From contig NZ_CP096255.1 in NCBI RefSeq assembly GCF_011516635.5, forward strand, positions 4,400,501 through 4,464,500: a stretch of 64,000 bases of DNA, written 5' to 3'. The stretch comes from Bradyrhizobium barranii subsp. apii (GTDB taxonomy: Bacteria > Pseudomonadota > Alphaproteobacteria > Rhizobiales > Xanthobacteraceae). The position numbers and the translations under genes are program-made. Below, piece after piece: positions 15,505 through 24,927 of the stretch (the first letter of the stretch is position 1; each line of letters opens with the position of its first letter). A model generated the notes under the pieces. The model had not been told where the DNA came from. It made no database searches and worked only from the letters and a program-made list of their open reading frames with translations.

Positions 15505-17463
15505 TCACTGCCCAAGCTTCGCCAGCTTGCCTTGCTTCGCGGCCTCGACCGCGCGCTCGGCATCCTCCGGCAGCAGGGTCCGCTCCGCCACCTGCCGCGC
15601 CGCCTCGCGCTTCACCGCGGCGACATACGCCCCGTCATCCGCATATCGCTCGGCGATCGACAAGCGCGGATCATGCACTTCCTTCCGCGCGGCCTCCGTC
15701 GGTGCGAATGGCACGACCGCGCCTTGCAGCGGATAGAGCGCTGTTGGGCCAAATCCCTGCGCGCGCGGATTCCACGCGGTGTAGGTCGCGCGCGGGACCG
15801 CCAATGCGAGTTGGCGGATGCCCGCGATCGCCATGCCGTCATTGTCCGCCTTCGGCACGAACACGGGATAGCGGCCGATCTCCTTGGGCGGCAGCACGCT
15901 CTGATCGGAGAAGGCGGCGAGCGTATGGATGCCGGCATAGGGCAAGCCGGGGATATCCATCGGCACCGCGCCTTGCGCCGGCACGAGCGTGCCGTGGGCG
16001 CGCATGGGGACGCGGCTTGCGGGCGGTTTGATGCCGTCGCTGATCCAGGCGTTGAGGTCGGTGAGCAGCGCGCGCATAGGCATGCCCGCATGCATCGGGT
16101 TTTGCGGCAGCGACATCGCAGGCAAACCCTTCTTCATCACGTCGGCGGCTTCGGCGAAATGCGGCGTGCCTGATATCATGTAGGCGCGGACATTGTCGGG
16201 CAGATCGAGATGGTTGCCGGCGAGGTCGGTGACCAGCAGCGAGGCGTGCGAGGCCCACCATTCGTGCTCGCTATCGGTCTGCATCACCTTCGGGCACGTC
16301 GCCGAGAGCGCGCAGCGGCGGAGCAGGCCGTCGGTCTTGCCGGAATAGGGATCGCTCAGGCTCGCATAGGTGAAGGGGAAGAGATCGGCCTGCCACGCCG
16401 GATCCTGCGGATGGCGCGGGTTGCGGCCGGGCTGGCCGAAGCGGACGTTGGTCGCCATCCGCCGCGTGCCCGCGACATGCGGCATCAATCCGTCGAACAC
16501 GGTGCGCCCCTGAAGATCCTCGTTGAAGCCGAGATAGAGGAAGTCGCGGAGAAAGCGGCCGGATTGCGACACGCCGAAGCCGATGGCGCGGCTGACGGAG
16601 GGATGCAGGCCGTTCAGCAGCGGGTTCGCTTGCGTCTCATCGTGGCGGAGAAAGCTGACGACGTCGCGCACGGCGGCATAGCCCATGCCGAGCGGCACAG
16701 GATCGCGCGCGGTGTAGGTGATCTCGTAGAGCGCGCCGGCATCAAAACCGTCGGGCCGGGTGATCTCCACCGTCACGGGATCGACGAGCTTTGCGAGGAG
16801 GCCGGAAGGCGCCTGCCGCGCATCGGCCCAGGCGGCGCGTACGGAGACCTTGAGGTCGGCGGCGTCAGTCGCCGGCCAGGTCAGCGTCGCACGCGCGGGA
16901 TTGGTCGTGTTGTCGAAGACCACCTCTTCGCGCGCGGGCCCGGTGACGGTCTTCAGCACCGGTGCCGTCATCGCCATCTGGCCGGGCTTGGAGGGGATGT
17001 CGCCCTGCCAGCCGACCCAGACCATCGTAAAACCCTGGCGGTGCAGGAAGCCGATGCCGGCATCCTCGGCCTTGTCGGCATTGTTGGCGCCGGGCTGGGC
17101 GGCATCGTCGAACAATTGCGGCGCCAGCTTGCGGCCGCGATTGGGCACCTCGAGCAGCAGTGTGCCGTTGCCGTGGGTGGGATCGGTGGGCCGCAGGATC
17201 ACGACGTCGGCGGTGGCTGCCACCTTGCCGTCGGAGCTACGCGGCGCGAGCGCGAGGTCGGTGATGACAGCGTTGCGATCGTCCGACGGGTTGAGCGCGA
17301 AGGTCGCGCGCGCGGTGATGCGCTCATAGGTGCCGACATCGCCAAAGCTGCGTCCGGCAAAGGCGGGCTCGCGCGCGAGGATGTCGAAGCGGACGATTTC
17401 GGCGAGCGAGGCCGTGGGCCACAGGCACGTGATCGCAATGAGGCCCGTGATGATCCTGCGCAT
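15505..17463 (-). CDS. exported alpha/beta-hydrolase-domain protein (PF20091-like)
   Basis: 652 residues from the ATG at 17463, which sits 7-8 bases after GGGAAGG. A clear signal peptide (RRIITGLIAITCLWPTASLA) is followed by a long two-part protein. The elbow GFGVSQSGRFLRDFLYLG carries the likely nucleophile serine, EHEWWASHASLL and ISGTPHFA are conserved regions, and an N-terminal beta-rich domain precedes it. These are large secreted or periplasmic hydrolases of unknown substrate, common in soil alphaproteobacteria. Confidence 0.85.
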   Translation of the reverse strand: MRRIITGLIAITCLWPTASLAEIVRFDILAREPAFAGRSFGDVGTYERITARATFALNPSDDRNAVITDLALAPRSSDGKVAATADVVILRPTDPTHGNGTLLLEVPNRGRKLAPQLFDDAAQPGANNADKAEDAGIGFLHRQGFTMVWVGWQGDIPSKPGQMAMTAPVLKTVTGPAREEVVFDNTTNPARATLTWPATDAADLKVSVRAAWADARQAPSGLLAKLVDPVTVEITRPDGFDAGALYEITYTARDPVPLGMGYAAVRDVVSFLRHDETQANPLLNGLHPSVSRAIGFGVSQSGRFLRDFLYLGFNEDLQGRTVFDGLMPHVAGTRRMATNVRFGQPGRNPRHPQDPAWQADLFPFTYASLSDPYSGKTDGLLRRCALSATCPKVMQTDSEHEWWASHASLLVTDLAGNHLDLPDNVRAYMISGTPHFAEAADVMKKGLPAMSLPQNPMHAGMPMRALLTDLNAWISDGIKPPASRVPMRAHGTLVPAQGAVPMDIPGLPYAGIHTLAAFSDQSVLPPKEIGRYPVFVPKADNDGMAIAGIRQLALAVPRATYTAWNPRAQGFGPTALYPLQGAVVPFAPTEAARKEVHDPRLSIAERYADDGAYVAAVKREAARQVAERTLLPEDAERAVEAAKQGKLAKLGQ

Positions 17464-17691
17464 GGCCATTCCTTCCCCCATCGGCGCGATCCGAATGTTC
17501 CGTCGCGCGGGCTTTTTGTTGCCGCCACTATAACCGTCTATGCTGCGGCCAAACAACGGGAGGAAACACATGCCTGCTGCCTACTTCGTCGTTCGCGCGA
17601 CCGTCACCGACGCCAGCAAGCGCGCCGCCTTCGACACATGGTACGAGACCGCGCATGTGCCGGACGCGGTGAAGGCGTTCGGCGTGAGTAA

Positions 17692-18627
17692 GTGTCTGTT
17701 CCAAAACATGTTGAGTCGAATGAATCGGTTGTGATTCAAGGTGAGCGGCCTGATTCGATGGGGACGCGCCGCCAATGTGGACTACCGAGAACCGTGCACG
17801 CTACGACCGCAGCCGCCTGCGCTATCCGAGCGACTTGACCGACGAGGAGTGGGCGCTGATCGCGCCTCGCATCCCGCCGGCCAAGCGCGGCGGCAACAAG
17901 CGTACGGTGGACCTGCGCGAGATTGCCAACGGGCTGATGTACATCCTGAGCACAGGTTGCCAGTGGCGCGCGATCCCCAAGGACCTGCCGCCGCGCTCGA
18001 CGCTGTATGGCTACTTCGATCTGTGGAGCTGGAACGGCACGCTCGATAAAATTCATCACGCCCTCTATGTCGAATGTCGCGAAAGGGCCGAGCGCGAGGC
18101 TTCTCCCACCGCCGCCATCATCGATAGCCAGAGCGTGAAAAGCGCTGAAAAAGGGGGCCTCATGATCTCCATGGCTACGACGCGGGCAAGAAGATCAAGG
18201 GCAAGAAGCGGCACATTCTCGTCGACACGCAAGGCCTCTTGATGCACGCCATCGTGCATGCGGCGGACATCCAGGATCGCGACGGCGGCGTGCTCCTGAT
18301 GGCAACGTTGTTCGGCCTCTATCCCTTTCTTCTGAAGCTCTACGCCGACGGCGGATATCAAGGGCCACATTTCCAGAAGGGGCTGCGTAGCGCTCTGAAG
18401 CGCGTGAACCTCGAAATCGTCAAACGCTCCGATCAGGCTCACCGTTTCGTCGTCTTGCCCAAACGCTGGATCGTCGAGCGTACCTTTGCCTGGCTCGGGC
18501 GATGCCGAAGACTGTCCAAAGATTGGGAATGCTTCAATCACAGGGCGCTCGCCTTTCTCAAGCTGGCCTCCATCCGACTCATGCTGCGAAAGCTATGCAA
18601 TCCAAGGTAATCTTTCCGGACAGACTC
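17692..18627 (+). mobile_element. IS5-family insertion sequence, copy 2 (936 bp)
   Basis: Same element as at 5547-6482, here with TAA duplicated at 17689-17691 and 18628-18630. It interrupts the small gene at 17570. Confidence 0.93.
17775..18610 (+). CDS. IS5-family transposase made by -1 frameshift (copy 2)
   Basis: Translates identically to the transposase of copy 1, including the A5G5 shift site (18148-18157) and the DDE residues. Confidence 0.88.
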
Positions 18628-18972
18628 TAAGGCCTGGCGGTTCTGGAGCCTGGACGATCCCTCGCTGCATCAGGCCATGTATCAGTTCGATGACGGGGCC
18701 AAGCTGGCTGCGATGCTGAAGGGCGATGCGTTGAAGCAGCTCGTCGCCGATTTCAATCGCGACTGGCCCGACGTGAAGCGCACGCGCGAGACGCTGGTGC
18801 TCGCGCAGGAGTTTGCGAAGCAGGACGCCGGAGCGTAGCTCGCACCGAGTCCCGCAGCTCGTTCGTCCCTGACACCCATGTCATGAACCTGAAGATGCGA
18901 TTCAGCTTCCGTTCATGTCGTGACCGCGACACTCCCTCTGCATCACTTGCTCGATAGCCTAGAGGACACGTC

Positions 18973-19254
18973 ATGGAGCGTCGGAACTTTTTGAAACTTG
19001 CATTCGGCGTCGCGGCTGGAGCCGCGACGTTGACCGCGACCGCACAAGCTGCGCCGTTGGCGCCGCAGCCGCTCGGTGATCCCGCGCGCGCGCCGCAAGG
19101 CAATCCCGACGCTCGTCCCGCCGTCACCACCAGTGAGGAGACCGCGCAGCTCAAGCCCGAGCAGGTGCATTGGCATGGCCACCACCGCCATGGGGGCTGG
19201 CGCCGCCGCCACTGGGGTTGGCATCGCCGGCGCTGGCACCGCCACCACTGGTAA
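18973..19254 (+). CDS. small Tat-exported histidine-rich protein
   Basis: 93 residues. The start MERRNFLKLAFGVAAGAAT is a twin-arginine signal (RRNFLK) followed by a hydrophobic stretch and an Ala-rich cleavage site near AQA. The mature part ends in a dense His/Trp/Arg cluster, with HWHGHHRHGG and RRHWGWHRRRWHRHHW. Many small Bradyrhizobium exported proteins share this layout. Metal binding is likely from the histidines but not shown. Confidence 0.8.
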   Translation: MERRNFLKLAFGVAAGAATLTATAQAAPLAPQPLGDPARAPQGNPDARPAVTTSEETAQLKPEQVHWHGHHRHGGWRRRHWGWHRRRWHRHHW

Positions 19255-19276
19255 GCTCGGCACAAGCCAGGCCTTG

Positions 19277-19308
19277 AACGGGGATCGCGATTGACGGTCC
19301 CCGTTTTG
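19277..19308 (+). terminator. probable rho-independent terminator
   Basis: AACGGGGA at 19277-19284 pairs with TCCCCGTT at 19298-19305, ending in TTTT. It follows the His-rich protein gene by about 20 bases. Confidence 0.65.
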
Positions 19309-19341
19309 ATTCGGAGCTGGCGGATGCGACGTCAGGCGTTC

Positions 19342-19381
19342 AAAACGAAAATGGCCGCGCAGGCTTTCGCCGCACGGCCAT
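19342..19381 (-). terminator. probable terminator for the GCG_CRPN-type gene
   Basis: On the minus strand an ATGGCCG stem with its complement CGGCCAT is followed by TTTTCGTTTT, just downstream of the gene that ends at 19404. Confidence 0.55.
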
Positions 19382-19403
19382 CTCGCAATACGAAAAGGTC
19401 AGA

Positions 19404-19679
19404 TCAGATCGGGCGGCAGCGGCCACCCCACCAACGGAAGCCGTACGGGCAGACGCGGGCGCGGGGCACGACGACGACCGGCGGGGCAACCACCACCGGG
19501 CCGGGCCGCACAACGACCGCACCGCGCATCGGGCGGCAGCCGCCATAGGCGCCGCGGTACCAGCCGGGGCCGCAGCCGCCGGCGGCGCTGGCCGCTTCGC
19601 TGAAACCGACGACCGCGCTGGCGAGCATGACGGCGGCAAACAGGTCCTTGGGCAGGTTTTTGGGGCGCTTGCGGCGCAC
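19404..19679 (-). CDS. secreted GCG_CRPN-type Cys-rich peptide
   Basis: 91 residues with a signal peptide (KDLFAAVMLASAVVGFSEAA) and a mature part of GGCGPGWYRGAYGGCRPMRG, a Pro/Val-rich linker, then RVCPYGFRWWGGRCRPI. The GCG...CRP motif pair defines a family of small alphaproteobacterial secreted peptides with unknown function. The four cysteines could form disulphides in the periplasm. Confidence 0.8.
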   Translation of the reverse strand: MRRKRPKNLPKDLFAAVMLASAVVGFSEAASAAGGCGPGWYRGAYGGCRPMRGAVVVRPGPVVVAPPVVVVPRARVCPYGFRWWGGRCRPI

Positions 19680-19911
19680 AATGAATCAAAAGACACGATT
19701 CGACACGTTAAATTTGGGCACGTGCCGACACGTCGCGATCCAAACCTGCCAATCATGATCTGAATGCGGCATGAACATTCTCTGCATGCGGCTTCCGGCG
19801 ACAGCAATGGCGCTGGAGCGCCGTCCCGATGGAATCGGAACGGGGCTCCATGTTTTTTGTTTTGTCGCGTTTTCTTGACGCGAACCGGTATCCACTTCGC
19901 TCGAAAACGCT

Positions 19912-20922
19912 CTAGCGACCGAGAAAGCCCAGCACCAATTCCTTGTACTTCTCCGGCGCCTCCAGGAAGACGAGGTGGCCTGTGTCCGGGATCACTTCGG
20001 CCCGCGCGTTCGGCATCTTGGCCGCAAGCGCTTTCGCGAGCTCCGCGTTCTGGCCCATTTTCGCGCGCAATGCCTCCGGCGCGTTCGGACGGCCCGGCGC
20101 GTTGTGATCGTCGGCGCCCATGATGAACAGCGTCGGCTCTGTGATCAACGCGACCTCGTGCGCGACCGGCTCGCGATAGATCATCTGGCCGGAGCTGACG
20201 TAGGCGCGCAGCCAGCGCGGATAATCGGGGCTGCCCTTGATGTTGAAGCGGGCGTCGACGAACGGCGTGATCGCGTCTGGTGGCAGCTTGATCGCGTAAT
20301 TGGTCTGGAGCTGCTTGCGATAGCCGTCGGGTGTGAGCTTGTCCTCGCTCTCGATGATCTTCTCGGTCGGCGTCGGGGGCACGTAGAGGCGGTAGTCTTC
20401 CAGCCCGATCGGCGCGGTCAGCACGAGATGGGCGACGCGATCCGGATAGGCGCGGGCGATGCGCACGCCCAGCATGCCGCCGAGCGAATGCGCGACGACC
20501 TCGGCTTTGTTGATCTTGAGATGATCGAGCAGCGCAATGGTGTTGCGCGCCAGATTGTCGAAGTGCAATTCGCCGGTCGGCTTCGAAGATTTGCCGAAGC
20601 CGATCTGGTCCGGCACCACGACGCGGAAGCCTGCCTCGCTCAGCATCTTGATGACGGGCGCCCAGTAGCTCGACGGAAAATTGCGCCCGTGCAGCAGCAC
20701 GACGGTGCGGCCGTTCGGCCGCTCGGGCGCGACGTCCATGTAGGCCATGCTGAGCTGCTCGCCGTCATTGATGACAGGCAGCAGATGCACGGGATACGGA
20801 TAGGCAAAGCCTTCGAGCGCGATGCCGTAGGGCTCGCGCGGGGTGGTGTCGGCGGCGTGGGCGGACGTGAACGGGGAAGCGAGGAGGGCTGCGGCAAGCG
20901 CGGCCGGGAGGATGCGGTTCAT
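19912..20922 (-). CDS. exported alpha/beta hydrolase
   Basis: 336 residues from the ATG at 20922, beginning MNRILPAALAAALLASPFTS, a signal peptide cleaved near AHA. The fold core has VVLLHGRNFPSSYWAPVI, VVVPDQIGFGKSSKP, the nucleophile elbow VVAHSLGGMLG, an acid region FIMGADDHNAPG and the histidine in DTGHLVFLE. Typical of periplasmic esterase/lipase-like hydrolases; the substrate is unknown. Confidence 0.88.
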   Translation of the reverse strand: MNRILPAALAAALLASPFTSAHAADTTPREPYGIALEGFAYPYPVHLLPVINDGEQLSMAYMDVAPERPNGRTVVLLHGRNFPSSYWAPVIKMLSEAGFRVVVPDQIGFGKSSKPTGELHFDNLARNTIALLDHLKINKAEVVAHSLGGMLGVRIARAYPDRVAHLVLTAPIGLEDYRLYVPPTPTEKIIESEDKLTPDGYRKQLQTNYAIKLPPDAITPFVDARFNIKGSPDYPRWLRAYVSSGQMIYREPVAHEVALITEPTLFIMGADDHNAPGRPNAPEALRAKMGQNAELAKALAAKMPNARAEVIPDTGHLVFLEAPEKYKELVLGFLGR

Positions 20923-20942
20923 GAAGATCTCGTAATTGGAGC

Positions 20943-21071
20943 CGTCATTCCGGGGTACGTCGAAGACGCGAACCCGGAATCTGGAAGTTCCAGGTTCGAT
21001 GCTTTGCATCGCCCTGGAACGACACTGCGCTTAAAGCGATGGATGGCCCGGTCAAGCCCGGCCATGACGGA
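20943..21071. repeat. dispersed palindromic repeat upstream of hydrolase
   Basis: GTCATTCCGGGGTACGTCGA at the left and GCCCGGTCAAGCCCGGCCATGACGG at the right carry the GTCAT...ATGAC arm pair of the dispersed repeats. It fills the intergenic space before the frameshifted regulator. Confidence 0.55.
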
Positions 21072-21117
21072 AGGCGTGGTTCACACGCAAACGTGCGATC
21101 TCACGCACCTGGCGTGA

Positions 21118-21815
21118 TCAATCCTTCCCGGTCCCGAACAGCGTCGCAAACTGCTTCTCGCCGGTACGGGTGAAATTCACCACGCGGCTGCCGGGCGTGG
21201 CGTCGCGCGCGGCCCATTTCAGCTCGGCGAAACGCTGCATCATGGCGGCGCCCAGCGTGCCCGCGAGATGATGGCGTCGCTCGCTCCAGTCCAGGCAGGC
21301 CTTGCACACCGGACGGCGCGGATGGGTGAGCATGTCGGGCGAGATCTGCAAATGCTTTGCGAGGAAGCGCTCGCCCTCGGCCGTCAGCTCGATGTCCTGT
21401 TCTTCTGTCTGACCAGGTTTCGCGTGCGTAGACTGTCCAGCATCTGCACGCCGAGATCGCCGGCGAGGTGGTCGTAGCAGATCCGAGCGCGCCGCAGCGC
21501 CGGATCCTTCGGCCCCGTGCGCACGCGCATGTGGCCGGTCCGCGCGGCAAGTCCCGCAAGGCCTTCGAGCACGCCGGCGACGTCGTCGTCGGTGAGGCGG
21601 TAGTAGCGGTGGCGGCCCTGCTTCTCCGGCTCGATCAGCCCGCCGGCCTCGAGCTTGGCCAGATGCGAGCTCGCGGTCTGCGGCGTGATGCCTGCCTCCT
21701 GCGCGAGCTCGCTCGCAGTGAGCGCGCGGCCGTTCATCAGCGCGGTGAGCATGTTGGCGCGGGCGGGGTCGCCGACCAGCGAGGCAATCATGGCGATGTC
21801 AGGACCTGATTTCAT
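21118..21815 (-). pseudogene. ArsR/winged-HTH transcriptional regulator, frameshifted
   Basis: The first 130 residues read MKSGPDIAMIASLVGDPARA, then the HTH (ALTASELAQEAGITPQTASS, HLAKLEAGGLIEPEKQGRHR), and stop early at 21384. A second frame continues QTEEQDIELTAEGERFLAKH and runs to 21118 with VCKACLDWSERRHHLAG. Adding one base near 21415 (CTGGTC-AGACAG, probably a lost C) would make a 232-residue ArsR-type regulator of the usual length. The DNA-binding half stays intact, so it may still bind. It is divergent from the 21965-23529 cluster, which it may have controlled. Confidence 0.75.
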
Positions 21816-21964
21816 GCTTCGATGCTAGCCGAAGCATTGAAGTGGAGCAAGGACGTAGTCTGTCTTTGCGAACACGTCATTGCCAGCGAAGCGAAGCAAT
21901 CCAGTTGCTTCAGCGGCGACGGTGTTGCTTGCGCTTGCCGCAATGAAAAATTAGGGAGCCCACC

Positions 21965-22273
21965 ATGTCCGTCACCGTCTTCATCCGCTACCAGCTCGAT
22001 CCCTTCAAGCGCGCGCAGTTCGAGGAGTACTCAAAGCACTGGCTCACCATCATCCCGAAATGCGGCGGCGACCTGATCGGCTATTTCATGCCGCATGAGG
22101 GCACCAACAACATCGCGTTTGCGCTGATCACCTTCGAGAGTCTGGCCGCCTATGAGGCCTATCGCGCCCGGCTGCGGCAGGACGCAGACGGCATGACCAA
22201 TTTCCATTTCGCCGAGGAGAACAAATTCATCCTCGCGGAAGAGCGCACCTTCCTGCGCAAGGTGGTATTGTAG
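21965..22273 (+). CDS. NIPSNAP-family protein
   Basis: 102 residues, with a GGGAGC site before the ATG. The pattern VFIRYQLDPFKRAQFEEYSK, GYFMPHEGTNNIAFALITFE and LAAYEAYRARLRQD is the NIPSNAP dimeric alpha-beta barrel. Function unknown. It is first of three genes in the same direction, opposite the regulator at 21118-21815. Confidence 0.85.
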   Translation: MSVTVFIRYQLDPFKRAQFEEYSKHWLTIIPKCGGDLIGYFMPHEGTNNIAFALITFESLAAYEAYRARLRQDADGMTNFHFAEENKFILAEERTFLRKVVL

Positions 22274-22297
22274 GCCGCCAACGCAAAGGAGACGCCC

Positions 22298-22648
22298 ATG
22301 ATTGCCGTGATTTTCGAAGTCTGGCCCAAGCCGGAACATCGCCAGGACTACTTCGACCTCGCGGCCGACCTGAAGCCGATCCTGCAAACCATCGATGGCT
22401 TCATCTCGGTCGAGCGCTTTGAAAGCCTGACCGAGAAGGGCAAGATCCTGTCGGTGTCGTTCTGGCGCGACGAGGCAGCAGTCCAGGCCTGGCGCAACAC
22501 GATGGAACACCGGCGCACGCAGGCGAAGGGCAGGGCGAAGATCTTTGCCGATTATCACCTGCGCATCGCCAGCGTCATCCGCGACTACGGCATGAATGAT
22601 CGCGAGCAGGCGCCGAAGGACAGCCGCGCCGTGCACGACGCGCACTAG
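22298..22648 (+). CDS. antibiotic biosynthesis monooxygenase (ABM)-domain protein
   Basis: 116 residues beginning MIAVIFEVWPKPEHRQDYFD, with GFISVERFESLTEKGKILSV and FWRDEAAVQAWRNTMEHR. This is the ferredoxin-like ABM barrel, which in other members acts on quinols or heme. Its role here is unknown; it lies 25 bases after the NIPSNAP gene and is probably in one transcript with it. Confidence 0.85.
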   Translation: MIAVIFEVWPKPEHRQDYFDLAADLKPILQTIDGFISVERFESLTEKGKILSVSFWRDEAAVQAWRNTMEHRRTQAKGRAKIFADYHLRIASVIRDYGMNDREQAPKDSRAVHDAH

Positions 22649-22719
22649 CTTTTGCGGGCGCGCACTGGCGCTGCCCAGTGCGCGCGCTTATGTCTGCGCG
22701 GCCAACAAGGGAGAGAAAC

Positions 22720-23529
22720 ATGCATGTGACAACCGCTGACAAGCGCGCGACGTTCAAGACGATGCACGAGAGCGGCTGCTTCATCCTGCCCAATCCGGTC
22801 GACGTCGGCAGCGCCAAGGCGTTGCAGCATCTCGGGTTCAAGGCACTGGCCTCATCGAGCGCGGGCTTTGCCTGGACCATCGGCAAGGCCGACAACCACG
22901 TCACGGTCGACGATGTCTGTCAGCATCTGGCAGCATTGTGCTCGGCCGTCGACATCCCCGTGAATGCGGATTTCGAGGGCGGCTTCGCCGTCGAGCCGGA
23001 CAAGGTCGCGGACAATGTCGAGCGCGGTGTACGCACCGGCGTCGCCGGCCTCTCGATCGAGGATTCCACCGGCGACAAAGACAAGCCGCTCTACGAGCGC
23101 GCGCTGGCGGTCGAGCGCATCAAGGCGTCGCGCAAGGCGATCGGCGACAGCGGCACGCTGCTGGTCGGCCGCTGCGAGGCGTATCTGTGGGGCGTGACCG
23201 ACCTCAAGCTGGTCATCGACCGGCTCACGGCCTATGCGGACGCAGGCGCCGATTGCCTCTACGCGCCGGGCCTGAAGACGCGCGAGGACATCGCCGCCGT
23301 GGTGAAGGCTGTCGCCCCAAAGCCGTTCAACCTGCTGATCGGCGCGTCCGGGCTGTCCTTGCAGGAGGCCGCCGACCTCGGCGTGCGCCGCATCAGCGTC
23401 GGCGGCTCGCTCGCCCGCGCTGCCTGGGGCGGCTTCATGCGCGCCGCGAAGGAGATGGCGGAGAAGGGGACCTTTACCGAGCTCGGCACCGGCTATTCCG
23501 GCGGCGACCTCAACAAGATGTTCAGCTAA
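22720..23529 (+). CDS. isocitrate lyase/PEP mutase-family enzyme
   Basis: 269 residues from the ATG at 22720 after GGGAGAGAAAC. The TIM-barrel signatures are visible: the FILPNPVDVGSAKALQHLGF strand, ALASSSAGFAWTIG, the metal-binding VNADFEGGF, GLSIEDST and RCEAYLWG. Members cleave or form C-C or C-P bonds on oxoacid substrates (isocitrate, methylisocitrate, oxaloacetate, phosphonopyruvate). The true substrate is not clear because the canonical KKCGH loop of isocitrate lyase is absent. It ends the cluster, with a hairpin just after the stop. Confidence 0.85.
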   Translation: MHVTTADKRATFKTMHESGCFILPNPVDVGSAKALQHLGFKALASSSAGFAWTIGKADNHVTVDDVCQHLAALCSAVDIPVNADFEGGFAVEPDKVADNVERGVRTGVAGLSIEDSTGDKDKPLYERALAVERIKASRKAIGDSGTLLVGRCEAYLWGVTDLKLVIDRLTAYADAGADCLYAPGLKTREDIAAVVKAVAPKPFNLLIGASGLSLQEAADLGVRRISVGGSLARAAWGGFMRAAKEMAEKGTFTELGTGYSGGDLNKMFS

Positions 23530-23535
23530 ACGAAA

Positions 23536-23562
23536 AGCGGCGGGATGTGAGGTCCCGCCGCT
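23536..23562 (+). terminator. probable terminator hairpin
   Basis: AGCGGCGGGA at 23536-23545 pairs with TCCCGCCGCT at 23553-23562, starting 7 bases after the PEP-mutase-family stop. The following CTCTC is a weak T tract, so termination strength is uncertain. Confidence 0.55.
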
Positions 23563-23578
23563 CTCTCATCCTCTCGGT

Positions 23579-23690
23579 GTCATGCCCCGCGCAAGCGGGG
23601 CATCCAGTACGCCGCGGCCTCTCGATTCAATCTCCGCCGCTGGTGGAATACTGGGTCGCCCGGTCAAGCCGGGCGACGACAGCTGTTGTC
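23579..23690. repeat. dispersed intergenic palindromic repeat
   Basis: TCATGCCCCGCGCAAGCGGGGCATCC and GGGTCGCCCGGTCAAGCCGGGCGACGAC are two hairpin-forming halves of a common rhizobial repeat class. It fills the space between convergent genes. Confidence 0.6.
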
Positions 23691-23691
23691 G

Positions 23692-24087
23692 TTACTTCGC
23701 GCCCTCGGACGGGGCGGCCGGATCAGGCGCCGCCGGCTTGCTCGGGGCAGCACCCGTGGTCACGCCGGGTGCGGTGTTGTTGCGCGGCGTCACGTCACGC
23801 ATGCCGGGAGGCGCGGCCGGATTCGCGGGCGGAGCCTGCTGGGCGGTCTGCGTCGCCGGCGTGTTGCTGGCCTGGTTGCCGGTGCTCGTGTTGTTCAGTC
23901 CGTAGAAAACGGCACCCAGTACCAAGGCGATCGCCACTGCGAACAAGGCTACCTTGCCGCTGGAGGCGGGGCCTTCGCCAAGCTCGGGATCGACCTGAAG
24001 CTCGGCATCCCGTCGCGCCGCACGGACATACTCATCATCGGCGAGATTCGGGCGATACGGATCGTTGGGAAAACGGTCGTCAGCCAT
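23692..24087 (-). CDS. single-span membrane protein with Pro/Ala-rich tail
   Basis: 131 residues. A charged N-terminus (DDRFPNDPYRPNLADDEYVR) precedes one membrane helix (VALFAVAIALVLGAVFYGL) at about residues 47-65, and a Pro/Ala/Thr-rich C-terminal tail that is probably periplasmic. No enzymatic motif is seen. Function unknown. Confidence 0.7.
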   Translation of the reverse strand: MADDRFPNDPYRPNLADDEYVRAARRDAELQVDPELGEGPASSGKVALFAVAIALVLGAVFYGLNNTSTGNQASNTPATQTAQQAPPANPAAPPGMRDVTPRNNTAPGVTTGAAPSKPAAPDPAAPSEGAK

Positions 24088-24253
24088 CGATTTTGTCTCC
24101 TCGATTATTGCGGCTGGACAACCCGTAGATGCGAGATTCTGTTCCGCCCTCCATAGTGCTTTCGTCGCATGTTGCCCTTGCGCGAGGAATCGGGAACCTG
24201 TTCATTTTGGAACCGTGCGCGTCGGTTCCATCGATGGGGAAGGGAACGAGGCG

Positions 24254-24898
24254 ATGTGGAGCTTGCCGCCAAGCGATAGCGTGCTGCATCTGTTGTCGCT
24301 GGTCGCGGTCGCAGCGCAAGGCATGACCGCCGCGCTCGCGGCCGGCCGCCGGAGCATGGACTGGCTCGGCGTCTGCTTCCTCGGCTGTATCACCGCGCTC
24401 GGCGGCGGCACCTTGCGCGATCTCTTCCTCGGGCATTATCCGCTGGCCTGGGTCGCTCATCCCATCTACCTCGCGCTGGCCGGCGGCGCCGCCTTCCTCA
24501 CCATCCTGATCGCGCGGCTCGTGCACCGGCTGAAGGTGGCCTTCATCGTGCTCGATGCCATCGGCCTCGTGGTCTTCACCATGGCCGGCTGCGACATCGC
24601 CTGGCAGACGGGTGCCACGCTGCCGATCGTCATCGTCTCCGGCATGGTGACCGGCTGCGCGGGCGGGGTGCTGCGCGATGTGCTCTGCAACGACGTGCCG
24701 CTGCTGTTCCGCTCCGAGCTCTACGCGACCGTTTCGGTGGCGACCGGCCTGTTCTACGCCACCGCCTTCGGCCTCAATCTCAACGCGGAGCTCTGGACCA
24801 TCTTGACGTTTATCCTCGGCGTCAGCTTCCGCCTGCTCGCGGTGCGCTACAAATGGGAGATGCCGAAATTCGTGTTCACGGAAGGCGAGGAGCGGTAG
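24254..24898 (+). CDS. TRIC/UPF0126-family membrane channel protein (YicG-like)
   Basis: 214 residues from the ATG at 24254 (GGGAACGAGGCG upstream). Six or seven hydrophobic helices and the duplicated signature are present: LGCITALGGGTLRDLFLG in the first half, MVTGCAGGVLRDVLCNDVPL in the second. These glycine-rich kinked helices form the pore of trimeric intracellular cation channel proteins. It probably conducts a monovalent cation or a small amino acid across the inner membrane. Confidence 0.9.
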   Translation: MWSLPPSDSVLHLLSLVAVAAQGMTAALAAGRRSMDWLGVCFLGCITALGGGTLRDLFLGHYPLAWVAHPIYLALAGGAAFLTILIARLVHRLKVAFIVLDAIGLVVFTMAGCDIAWQTGATLPIVIVSGMVTGCAGGVLRDVLCNDVPLLFRSELYATVSVATGLFYATAFGLNLNAELWTILTFILGVSFRLLAVRYKWEMPKFVFTEGEER

Positions 24899-24927
24899 GC
24901 TCTTTCGTTCACTGTTCCATCTACGTC

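Larger units (their letters stand above)
17570..18838 (+). pseudogene. hypothetical dimeric alpha-beta-barrel-like gene, split by an IS
   Basis: An ATG with GGGAGGAAA upstream begins MPAAYFVVRATVTDASKRAA and is cut after AFGVSK by the 936-bp IS. Removing the IS and one TAA duplication restores a 109-residue protein that continues AWRFWSLDDPSLHQAMYQFD and stops at 18838. It has the look of small EthD/ABM-like barrel proteins, but no function is assigned. The clean restoration shows the insertion is recent. Confidence 0.85.

Noticed and set aside
16210..17691. 493-residue plus-strand frame antisense to the large hydrolase
   Set aside because: The composition is Ala/Gly/Arg noise and the minus strand has a signal peptide and hydrolase motifs.
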